Shown piece by piece: positions 8,153-16,481 of a stretch of 33,377 nt of DNA (positions within the stretch are counted from its first letter, which is position 1; each line of letters begins with the position of its first letter). The stretch comes from Armatimonadota bacterium. Its GTDB lineage: Bacteria > Armatimonadota > UBA5829 > JAUSEB01. Location of the stretch: positions 1-33,377 of the forward strand of contig JAUSEB010000320.1 of NCBI GenBank assembly GCA_030650495.1, read 5' to 3'. A program made the position numbers and the translations under genes. The notes under the pieces are model-generated. The model was not told the origin of the DNA. It searched no databases and saw nothing but the letters and a program-made list of their open reading frames with translations.

Positions 8153-11100
8153 ATGAGAATGCGCCGCCTTTCGGAAGTGGTTGTATTAACATTCCTTTGC
8201 CTTTTGTTTCTATCCTGCGCAATTCTTCCGGCCCATTCTATTTCCATCTATGTAAGCCCTACCGGTGATGATGGGAACAGCGGCTTTGATTGGGGTTCCG
8301 CCAAAAGGACAGTCCAGGCCGCCATTGATACAGCCAATGCGGGCGATCAAGTATGGGTGGCTGCCGGGACTTATTTGGAACGCATCACCCTCAAGGCAGA
8401 TGTCGCCGTATACGGCGGTTACTCCGGAGGCGGGGGATCGAGGGACCCAGTCGCAAATGTTACAATTCTTGACGGAGAGAATGGCAACAGCGTTGTAACG
8501 GTTCCATCCGTCGCTGACGAAGATACTATAGTGGACGGCTTCACGATCAGAGGAGGCATTGGAAGGCCTGTATGGGATGGTTTCTCATTCACTTACTACG
8601 GCGGAGGCGTATACTCAAGTGGAAGCTCGGCGGTAATATCGAATAACATAATCACCGGTAACGACGCCGACTATGGCGGAGGAATATACTGCTCAGGCGG
8701 CGCTCCAACAATAAAAGGCAATAGAATCATTAACAACCTTCCGGAAGGAATTCGCTGTGAATCATCCACCGCGGTGATACTCGATAATACCATCAGTGGC
8801 AACACGTTTGATGGTATCTATTGTTACAGCTCTTCAGCGAAGATAGTTAATAATGTAATCGTCGCAAATCCAGGCAGTGGCATTCTTTTTTACTCCAGCG
8901 CTTCAGCAATAGTCACTAACAACACCATATCAGGCAATGGCTCAACATTAGGCAATGGTATCTATTGCAGCGGCTCCACGGTGAGCATTTATAACAACAT
9001 CATAACCTCCAACTATGCCGGGATCACCAAGTCAGGCGGCACGCTAACGCTCTACTGCAACAACGTCTTCCAGAATACTTCCATGAACTACTCGGGGGTA
9101 TCCGCCGCGACTGATGACATTTCAATTGATCCGAAATTCGTTGACGCGGCTTTCGGGAACTTTCATATCCAGCTCGACTCCCCTTGTCGAAACACCGGTT
9201 ATGACACCGCGCCTCAGCTACCTTCAACTGATATGGATGATCAGAACCGCATCGAAGGCGTACATGTTGACATAGGGGCGGATGAATCCTATGGTGAAAT
9301 ACGCTCGCAAGGGCCGTATGTGATAGTCCGAGTCGATGAAAACGGGGACGACGCAAACAACGGATCATCATGGGCTCTTGCGAAAAGGACCGTGGGAGCC
9401 GCCATAGAGGCGGCCTCGGCGCTTGGTGGAGAAGTGTGGGCAAAGTCAGGAGTGTATAACGAGCGCGTCACGCTTCGTCCGTTCGCTTATCTCTATGGCG
9501 GGTTTTTGGGCGTGGAGACATTGAAAAGCCAAAGGAACTGGACGGCAAACCCAACCATACTGGACGGCCAGCAGGGTGGACCTGTTGTAACCGCTGAAGC
9601 CTGCCACATTTGGAGCGGCATCGATGGTTTTACAATTCGCAATGGCGGCTCGGCTGGCGGAGTCACCTGTTCCTATTCTTCTCCTGCTATCGTTAATAAT
9701 ACGATCATAGGAAACGTCGGCCCGGGTGTGGACTGTAATAGAGCTACTCCGGCCATTAGAAATAATCTTATACTTGGAAATACGGGAGATGGGGTGAACT
9801 GTCTATACTCCAGCTCAGCTATATGTAACAACACCATACTGGGAAACATAAGCAGCGGAATCAAGGCTTCATATTCATCTCCGACAATATACAACAATAT
9901 CATCGTGAACAACAGTAAATATGGCGTGAATAAGATGAGCGGAACCGGCTCCCCGGTTCTCAAGAACAATTGCGTTTATAACAACCTCGATAACAATTAC
10001 TTCGGAATATCCGCCGGCCTGAATGACATTCAACAAGACCCTCAGTTTGTTGATGTTGGTTATGGTAACCTGCACATTCAGCCAACGTCTCCCTGCTTTA
10101 ATGCAGGATATGGCAGCGCGGTGGTAGCCGGAGATTTGGACATGGACGGCCAGAACCGTATTCAGGGGGCGCAAGTCGATATTGGCGCCGATGAGTCGGA
10201 TGGTTTGCACGGCGAAACGGGTCCGCAAAAGATTGTGAGAGTAAGCCCGACCGGGAATGACGGAAACGACGGTTCATCCTGGGGTCTGGCGAAAGGAACG
10301 GTGCAGGCGGCGATCGACTCCGTATCAGGGCAGGGCGGCGAGGTGTGGGTGAAAGCCGGAACTTATAATGAGCGAATAAGGCTTCTTGCTTTTACCTATG
10401 TATACGGCGGATTTGCCGGCAGTGAAACAGCAAAGGATCAGAGAGACTGGAAGATAAATCGAACGATACTCGACGGCCAGGGCGCCGGCAGTGTAGTCTC
10501 CGCGTATGACTGTGCTTCATGGAGCTGCATTGACGGATTCACAATTCGGAATGGAAAGGGGACGCCGGATTCTTACATGAGCCAGAGTCCCTGCGGCGGA
10601 GGAATCTACTGCGTCAATGCTGCTCCAACTATTTCAAATAACATAATCACTGACAACGCCGGAACAGTATACGGCGCCGGGATTTATTGCTATAACAGCC
10701 CCGCCATTATTAAGAATAACTTGATACTTGGCAACTTGGCTGTATGGACTGACGCCGGTAAAGGCGCAGGTATTCTCTGCTGGAATTCCGCCGCGACCAT
10801 ATCCAACAATGTGATTACATCAAACGTTGCATCGAACCAGGGCGGCGGGTTGTACTGCTATATGTCCGCGGCCAAGGTTGTGAACAACACTTTTGCCGGA
10901 AATAGCGCCTCCTCAACCAATGGCGGAGCTATTCACATTGACAACTCTTCGCTGAGCTTATCAAATAATATAATCGCCCTCAATACCTCCGGCATATACA
11001 AATCCTCAGGAACTCCGACGCTCAGGAACAACTGCGTCTATGGGAACGTTAATTTCGCCTATTCGGGACTGTCCGGCGGCGTCGGCGATATAACGACTGA

Positions 11101-12958
11101 CCCTCTATTAGCAAGCGCCGATTACGGCAATCTGCACATCCAGCCGGGATCGCCATGCCGTGAAACGGGTTACGACACGGCGGTGGAAGCGGGGTCTCTT
11201 GATATGGACGGCCAGAACCGGATTCAGGGAACGCAAGTCGATATTGGCGCCGATGAGTCGAACGGAAGCAGTTGGTCCGCGGGACCGTATGTCACCATCT
11301 ATGTCAGTTCCAACGGCAACGATGCCAATAACGGTTTGTCCTGGATTCGCCCGAAAAAAACGGTGCAGGCGGGGATTGACGCGGCGGCGGCGCTGGGCGG
11401 AAACGTTTGGGTCAAGGCTGGGCTATACAGGGAACGGATCGCGCTGAGTCCCTATGTCTATGTGTATGGCGGGTTTGACGGGCACGAAGTGGAGATTTCG
11501 CAAAGAGATTGGGTTTCCTCCCCGACCATTCTGGATGGGCAGCAGGGAGGAAGCGTGGTAACATCGAAAGTGTGCCATATTTGGAGCCGTATCGACGGAT
11601 TCACAATAAAAAATGGAAACGCCGTACGCGGCGGCGGAATCTACTTGGTTGGCGCATCTCCAACCATAGCGAATAACGTGATTACCGGCAACGCTGTCTA
11701 TCCTGCGACAACCGGCTCAGCCCGGGGCGGCGGAGTATATTGCGCTTATTCTTCTTCTACTGTGATAAACAATATCATAAACGCGAACACCGCTACCGGA
11801 GACGCCACTTACTCAGCTACGGGCGCTGGGATATACTGCCACGGTTCACCTGTGGTAATCTCCAACAATAGAATAACCGGAAATATCGCTTCTATTGACG
11901 GCTCCATGGGCGCCGGAGTTTATCTCTCTAACTCCTCGGCGGTTGTAACCAACAATACGATTGCCGGCAATACGTCTTCACAGGCCGGCGGTATTGATAC
12001 CTACAACAGCTCTCCCATGATCTCCAATAATATCGTGGCCTTTAACTCATCTGGAATTCGCAAAACCGGCGGCGCTCCCGTGCTTAAGAACAATGACGTT
12101 TTCTCCAACGGCGGCATTGATTATACCGGCATCACCGACCCGACGGGAACAAATGGCAATATAAAACAGGATCCACTGTTCGTTGGCATGGCGGCGGGAG
12201 ACTACCATATTATGGCGTTATCTCCCTGTAAAAACGCCGGTTTTAACACTGCTTCGGGAATGACTCTGCTTGACATGGATGGGCAGGTGAGAATTCAAGG
12301 GGCTAATGTGGATATAGGAGCAGACGAGTACTGGCCCGCGACCACAATCGCGTCTGCAAAGCAGGGATGGGATGATCTTGAAGTGGATATAAACGGGATG
12401 ACAGTCTCCGCTTCTTTTACCGATTTCTTCTATATCGAGAACGACCTCCGTACGATAGGAATCAGGGTGGATAAGACCGGACACACATTGACTGATGTAA
12501 TGAGAGCGCACGTGGTTGGCGTAATGAAGACCCATCCTTCCGGCGAAAAGTATATTGAAGCGTCCACGGCCGTTCAGAGCGATCCCCCAAATGACGCAGG
12601 TAGCGTCGATCCCTTCATGCTGCCGAATACCCAACTCGGCGGTGGCGCTTGGCAATACAATGACATTACAGGCTCGGGGCAGGTTGGTGTCACCGGAGGC
12701 TTCGGCCTGAATAACATGGGCCTGTTAGTGACGCTGATTGGCAAAGTGATTCCGATCGATAATACGACATGCTTCTATGTTTCCTATGGCTCCGTCAACG
12801 TCAAGGCTCTCGTTCCCGCGAGCGTGACCGACCTTCCGGATGAGAATACCTGGGTGACAGTAACAGGGATAAGCTCCATCGAAAAGGACGGCGAGAATTA
12901 CCTGCGATTATTAAGGGTGCGAAAGCAGTCGGATATACAACCAGTTCCGGGAACATAA
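8153..12958 (+). CDS. Very large secreted parallel beta-helix protein with four tandem modules and a C-terminal OB-like domain
   Basis: AAGGAG ribosome-binding site and ATG 8153 (MRMRRLSEVVVLTFLCLLFLSCAILPAHS signal). Each module opens with '.V...GNDGN.GSSW..AK.TVQAAID' and closes with 'LDMDGQNRIQGAQVDIGADES'; between them are many 'NN.I..N' beta-helix rungs. Confidence 0.9.
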   Translation: MRMRRLSEVVVLTFLCLLFLSCAILPAHSISIYVSPTGDDGNSGFDWGSAKRTVQAAIDTANAGDQVWVAAGTYLERITLKADVAVYGGYSGGGGSRDPVANVTILDGENGNSVVTVPSVADEDTIVDGFTIRGGIGRPVWDGFSFTYYGGGVYSSGSSAVISNNIITGNDADYGGGIYCSGGAPTIKGNRIINNLPEGIRCESSTAVILDNTISGNTFDGIYCYSSSAKIVNNVIVANPGSGILFYSSASAIVTNNTISGNGSTLGNGIYCSGSTVSIYNNIITSNYAGITKSGGTLTLYCNNVFQNTSMNYSGVSAATDDISIDPKFVDAAFGNFHIQLDSPCRNTGYDTAPQLPSTDMDDQNRIEGVHVDIGADESYGEIRSQGPYVIVRVDENGDDANNGSSWALAKRTVGAAIEAASALGGEVWAKSGVYNERVTLRPFAYLYGGFLGVETLKSQRNWTANPTILDGQQGGPVVTAEACHIWSGIDGFTIRNGGSAGGVTCSYSSPAIVNNTIIGNVGPGVDCNRATPAIRNNLILGNTGDGVNCLYSSSAICNNTILGNISSGIKASYSSPTIYNNIIVNNSKYGVNKMSGTGSPVLKNNCVYNNLDNNYFGISAGLNDIQQDPQFVDVGYGNLHIQPTSPCFNAGYGSAVVAGDLDMDGQNRIQGAQVDIGADESDGLHGETGPQKIVRVSPTGNDGNDGSSWGLAKGTVQAAIDSVSGQGGEVWVKAGTYNERIRLLAFTYVYGGFAGSETAKDQRDWKINRTILDGQGAGSVVSAYDCASWSCIDGFTIRNGKGTPDSYMSQSPCGGGIYCVNAAPTISNNIITDNAGTVYGAGIYCYNSPAIIKNNLILGNLAVWTDAGKGAGILCWNSAATISNNVITSNVASNQGGGLYCYMSAAKVVNNTFAGNSASSTNGGAIHIDNSSLSLSNNIIALNTSGIYKSSGTPTLRNNCVYGNVNFAYSGLSGGVGDITTDPLLASADYGNLHIQPGSPCRETGYDTAVEAGSLDMDGQNRIQGTQVDIGADESNGSSWSAGPYVTIYVSSNGNDANNGLSWIRPKKTVQAGIDAAAALGGNVWVKAGLYRERIALSPYVYVYGGFDGHEVEISQRDWVSSPTILDGQQGGSVVTSKVCHIWSRIDGFTIKNGNAVRGGGIYLVGASPTIANNVITGNAVYPATTGSARGGGVYCAYSSSTVINNIINANTATGDATYSATGAGIYCHGSPVVISNNRITGNIASIDGSMGAGVYLSNSSAVVTNNTIAGNTSSQAGGIDTYNSSPMISNNIVAFNSSGIRKTGGAPVLKNNDVFSNGGIDYTGITDPTGTNGNIKQDPLFVGMAAGDYHIMALSPCKNAGFNTASGMTLLDMDGQVRIQGANVDIGADEYWPATTIASAKQGWDDLEVDINGMTVSASFTDFFYIENDLRTIGIRVDKTGHTLTDVMRAHVVGVMKTHPSGEKYIEASTAVQSDPPNDAGSVDPFMLPNTQLGGGAWQYNDITGSGQVGVTGGFGLNNMGLLVTLIGKVIPIDNTTCFYVSYGSVNVKALVPASVTDLPDENTWVTVTGISSIEKDGENYLRLLRVRKQSDIQPVPGT

Positions 12959-12989
12959 GAGGAAAGTTGAGGGTTGAGTGAAGAGAGTC

Positions 12990-13022
12990 CCTATGCTTCG
13001 GCTTGTTCTTTGAAGCCGAAGC
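12990..13022. repeat. GCTTCGGC hairpin repeat, copy 1
   Basis: CCTATGCTTCGGCTTGTTCTTTGAAGCCGAAGC is an exact 33-nt reverse complement of 15751-15783. Internal 10-bp stem GCTTCGGCTT/AAGCCGAAGC. Lies between convergent genes. Confidence 0.9.
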
Positions 13023-13058
13023 CGGACCTTAAACCCTCAACTATCCCTCGGACTCCCT

Positions 13059-13541
13059 CTACATATTCTCTATAATCTCCCCGACGCCCTCGATGCTGAC
13101 TATGCGCCACTCGTGAGTGGAAAAGATGAGATACCTCCTCAACTTTTCTCTTCGTAAATGCAGCGTGAGATCACGAGTGAATATAGCTTCATCATTCTTG
13201 CGATCTATTACACTGAACTGGGCGTCCAGGGTGGCGTTGTCTCCGTTGATTCTAATGCTCGGTTTCAGGATGGTTACATCGGGCTGCACATCAGACCGAA
13301 GCGCGTCGTATGTGCGGATGCGAAGAAAGGTGTAAGTCATCCCGGCATCGTCTTTGTAGTTTTTGGAGACTATTGAGACTGCTTGCCGGGGGTCGTTCTT
13401 CTCAACGCCGCCAATCCCCCATTGTAAAAGCTCAGCAATCTGCCTATCGTCGGGCAGTCTCTGCCGATTCAGGGAAACTTGGTATATAATACCGGCTGCA
13501 ACGGCAACCATAAGGACCAATAATATTATTCTTGTTCTCAT
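13059..13541 (-). CDS. Conserved hypothetical membrane-anchored/exported small protein
   Basis: MRTRIILLVLMVAVAAGIIYQVSLNRQRLPDD... N-terminal hydrophobic anchor and a small alpha+beta domain. Start set at the internal ATG with the signal-like sequence. Confidence 0.6.
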   Translation of the reverse strand: MRTRIILLVLMVAVAAGIIYQVSLNRQRLPDDRQIAELLQWGIGGVEKNDPRQAVSIVSKNYKDDAGMTYTFLRIRTYDALRSDVQPDVTILKPSIRINGDNATLDAQFSVIDRKNDEAIFTRDLTLHLRREKLRRYLIFSTHEWRIVSIEGVGEIIENM

Positions 13542-13616
13542 CTTCTGGATTGTACACCGTCCTCTTGTAGCGCGCAAGCAGGAATTTAGCGCCCAGAAGG
13601 CAAAACGCATAGTGTG

Positions 13617-14681
13617 ATGTCAACTCCGCAGTGGCAAGAATGTATATCGTCGATAATCGAGAACCCCGGCTTGGTAGTTGTGGTTGGAAACACTGACACG
13701 GGTAAAACTACCTTTTGCATGGAGCTTGTGAACGCGGCGGCGGCATTGGGCTTGAAGTCCGCGCTTGTCGACGCCGACATAGGACAATCGGACATCGGCC
13801 CTCCCGGCACAATCGGCCTGGCTCTTCCTACTGAACCGGTCGAAAGGCTGAGCGATCTCCATATTCGGCGGATGTACTTCGCCGGAGCCACATCGCCGGT
13901 TGGCAACATGCTTCCAAGCGTGGTCGGCGCGAAAAAGATGGCGGACGAAGCCCGGGAACACGGAGCAAGTCTGATAGTCGTCGACACCACCGGCCTGGTT
14001 CGGGGAATTATCGCGCGGAAGCTGAAAACACTAAAAATCGACCTTCTTGCGCCTCAGCACATAGTCGCCATTCAACGCGATCGCGAGATAGAACCGCTGA
14101 TCACGGCCTTCAGCAAAGTGGAAAAGAATGTCATCCATACTCTGAGTGTTCCTCCGCTCGTCAGGCAGAAATCACTGGAACTCAGGGCCGCCCGGCGGCG
14201 TCTCAGGTATGCGAAACATTTCGAGGGCGCGGAGTCGCACGTGATCAGGCTCGATGACGTGGGCTGCTGGGGAACCTGGCTGAACACCGGAACACCTCTA
14301 CCATGGCAGCGTGTTCGCTTTCTGGAGCGGGTTCTGAAGACGCGAGTTTTACATGCGGAGTCCGTCGGACGCGGGTTCTATATCGTGGTTGACCGCGCGC
14401 CGGAACCGCCTGAAGCGGCGCTGATCGAGGAACAATTGGGAACAAGAGAGATCAGCATTGTTCCAGGCTCAACGTTTACAAACGCATATATTGGTCTCGC
14501 CGACTCCCGCGCGAATACGATGGATGTAGGAATCGTGCAGGCCATAGAATTCCGGCAGCGGTATGTGTCGATCATCACGAAGCTCAAGTCCATTGCGCCG
14601 GTGCGCATAATACAGTTTGGGTTGATGCGGGTGAAGCCGGACGGAACGGAACTGGCGAAACTCAGGCCTGGGGAAATATAG
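13617..14681 (+). CDS. Clp1/Grc3-type polynucleotide 5'-hydroxyl kinase (P-loop)
   Basis: Walker A GNTDTGKTT with the T-D-x-G-K-T form typical of Clp1/Grc3, then DADIGQSDIGPPGTIGL. The C-terminal beta-rich part fits the family. Confidence 0.82.
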   Translation: MSTPQWQECISSIIENPGLVVVVGNTDTGKTTFCMELVNAAAALGLKSALVDADIGQSDIGPPGTIGLALPTEPVERLSDLHIRRMYFAGATSPVGNMLPSVVGAKKMADEAREHGASLIVVDTTGLVRGIIARKLKTLKIDLLAPQHIVAIQRDREIEPLITAFSKVEKNVIHTLSVPPLVRQKSLELRAARRRLRYAKHFEGAESHVIRLDDVGCWGTWLNTGTPLPWQRVRFLERVLKTRVLHAESVGRGFYIVVDRAPEPPEAALIEEQLGTREISIVPGSTFTNAYIGLADSRANTMDVGIVQAIEFRQRYVSIITKLKSIAPVRIIQFGLMRVKPDGTELAKLRPGEI

Positions 14682-15322
14682 TGGATTTGATCTTTGTCCG
14701 GCACGGCCAGACGGTCTGGAACGCCGAAGACCGAATGCAAGGCCAATCGGATACTGAATTGAGCGAGCTTGGCTTACGCCAAGCCAAACAGGTTGCCAGG
14801 GTTTTGGCGGGCGAGGACATCTCGGCATTTTACTCCAGCGATCTTCAACGCGCGTCAGTGACCGCTGAGATTATTGCCGAAGAGCATAAGCTGCCGGTAG
14901 TTAAGACGCCGCTCTTGCGAGAGGTAAACCTTGGCTTCTGGCAGGGCTTAAACACAACGGAGATACAGGAGCAGTATCCCAACGAGTACGCGGCGTACCG
15001 CACTGACTCTGTTTTGAACCGTCCACCGGGCGCGGAGCGTATAGAAAGTGTAATTGATCGAGCGCGCCGGTTCATAGAGATGGTTACGGCGCGCGAAGCG
15101 GCGGGAAGAATTGTAGTGGTCGCGCATGGGGGTATCATCCGCGGGGCTTTGTGCTGGAGCCTTGACGCCGGACCTGAATTGTACAGGCGCGTCAGGCTGG
15201 AAAACGCCGGCATAACAACCATACGTACAAATGCTTCAGGCTGTCCCTCGTTGGTTTTGGCGGTGAATGACACATGTCATCTACGGTCTATGAATGATTC
15301 CGAGAATATCGAGGAGATGTAG
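14681..15322 (+). CDS. Histidine phosphatase family protein
   Basis: LIFVRHGQTVWN (RHG motif), YSSDLQRASVTAE, E at LREVNLGFWQG and VAHGGIIRG. GTG start overlaps the upstream TAG by 1 nt. Confidence 0.93.
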   Translation: MDLIFVRHGQTVWNAEDRMQGQSDTELSELGLRQAKQVARVLAGEDISAFYSSDLQRASVTAEIIAEEHKLPVVKTPLLREVNLGFWQGLNTTEIQEQYPNEYAAYRTDSVLNRPPGAERIESVIDRARRFIEMVTAREAAGRIVVVAHGGIIRGALCWSLDAGPELYRRVRLENAGITTIRTNASGCPSLVLAVNDTCHLRSMNDSENIEEM

Positions 15323-15324
15323 AT

Positions 15325-15639
15325 TTGGGAAAAATAAGCAGGCAATTCGGTGTATTTGACATAGTCCGATTTATATACCATTTACCAAACTTCGCCAGCC
15401 TTTACTGGAGGCTCTGGAAAGACCCGCGCGTGTCATGGCTGGCAAGATCGATGCTGATCCTGGCTCTATTGTACGTGCTTTTGCCGTTGGACGCTATAGT
15501 CGATTGGGCTCCTCTTGTGGGGCAAATCGATGATCTGGCGGTGATTGCCCTGGCTCTACGCGCATTCATACGCTTGATCCCAAAGGATGTGGTAAAGGAG
15601 CACGTAGCCGCGATTGACAAGAAAACGATTGCCGGTTGA
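15325..15639 (+). CDS. DUF1232 (YkvA-like) membrane protein
   Basis: DPRVSWLARSMLILALLYVLLPLDAIVDWAPLVGQIDDLAVIALALRAFI matches the DUF1232 'Y..sPiDliPd..p.iG.lDD' pattern. TTG start 2 nt after the previous stop. Confidence 0.88.
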   Translation: MGKISRQFGVFDIVRFIYHLPNFASLYWRLWKDPRVSWLARSMLILALLYVLLPLDAIVDWAPLVGQIDDLAVIALALRAFIRLIPKDVVKEHVAAIDKKTIAG

Positions 15640-15658
15640 CGGTTGTCAGTAAACCTAT

Positions 15659-15783
15659 GCGTCGGAAGGCTTTTTACACCGACGCTGGCTTTAGGCCCAT
15701 AGCTGCTCGCTTCGGGGTAAAAAGCTTCCCGAAGCATAGAAATTACGTTCGCTTCGGCTTCAAAGAACAAGCCGAAGCATAGG
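15659..15783. repeat. Triple hairpin intergenic element containing GCTTCGGC repeat copy 2
   Basis: GCGTCGG/CCGACGC (15659-15685), GCTTCGGG/CCCGAAGC (15709-15735) and GCTTCGGCTT/AAGCCGAAGC (15751-15778). The last hairpin is an exact inverted copy of 12990-13022. Confidence 0.85.
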
Positions 15784-15988
15784 AATTCCCTTCTCTCAAT
15801 TCTCAACTCACCCCTCAACTCTTTTGGAACAACTCCGCATTAACACACGTATATTAAGTACCGCGCGCAGTAGGGTATAAGTTTACTAGATGGGCTTAGA
15901 CAAATATGCTCATTTGGGAGTGTTATATCCGACGCAGCTACAAGGCTGTCGGCGATCCCGGCGGCTCGTTGGAAAGAAGGAACCAAAG

Positions 15989-16156
15989 ATGCTTTGCAGG
16001 TGTGGAAATGAGATAACTAACGTGCCGGAACACCTTCGCGGCCTGGTTTCGTGGGTCTGCCAGAAGTGCACGAACACCGCGCCAAAGGCAGCGCCTCTAC
16101 CTTTTGAGGTAGCGCCTAGGCGTATGTTTCTGAGGAAGTCTAAGAAGGCGGCATAG
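15989..16156 (+). CDS. 55-aa putative zinc-ribbon protein
   Basis: MLCRCGNEITNVPEHLRGLVSWVCQKCTNTAPKAAPLPFEVAPRRMFLRKSKKAA with CxC...CxxC. AAGGAA ribosome-binding site upstream of ATG 15989. Confidence 0.6.
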   Translation: MLCRCGNEITNVPEHLRGLVSWVCQKCTNTAPKAAPLPFEVAPRRMFLRKSKKAA

Positions 16157-16184
16157 TTAGTCCTTAGGATTGTAACGGATTCCT

Positions 16185-16217
16185 GCCCGGCTTCGCTTAA
16201 AGCGAGGCCGGGCTTAA
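16185..16217 (+). terminator. Terminator-like hairpin
   Basis: GCCCGGCTTCGCTT/AAAGCGAGGCCGGGC strong stem followed by TTAATT, 29 nt after the small ORF. Confidence 0.6.
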
Positions 16218-16354
16218 TTCATTTGTAATCCCCCGCAAATTTACTGTTATTGGTTGATAGTTGATGGTTAAGGGAGAGTTTAGATGGCTCCGGATTGCAA
16301 ATCCAGGGCTATCGGTTACCTGCTAAAGTCAAACTTTCTTAATATCCACGCGCA

Positions 16355-16383
16355 TTGACACACAAACTGGTGGGAACTATAAT
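16355..16383 (+). promoter_or_regulatory. Perfect-consensus sigma70 promoter
   Basis: TTGACA (16355-16360), 17-nt spacer, TATAAT (16378-16383). Upstream of the H+-PPase. Confidence 0.8.
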
Positions 16384-16481
16384 CTTAAGGAAGCCGCTTT
16401 CATTCGCTAAAGGGCGAGCGAGGCGGCGTTTTGATTGTGTGGCCGGTTAAGAAAAGCGGCCTAATCAACAGGGAGGAGTTA

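Noticed and set aside
8640-12110. Periodic AATAACAT/AACAATA motifs that could suggest a DNA repeat array
   Set aside because: Explained by Asn-rich rungs of the parallel beta-helix (NNxI...N); coding repeats, not CRISPR or regulatory.
15935-15975. Possible c-di-GMP (GEMM-I) riboswitch from GACGCAGCTACAAGGC
   Set aside because: Superficially like GACGCAAAGC..., but the upstream GGCAAACC segment and the characteristic P1b pairing are missing.
16275-16330. tRNA-Cys-like string (TTTAGATGGCTCCGGATTGCAAATCCAGGGCTATCGGTTACC)
   Set aside because: A GCA anticodon-loop-like segment is visible, but the anticodon stem has a mismatch, there is no GTTCRANNC T-loop and no acceptor pairing. At most it is a chance match or a decayed fragment.
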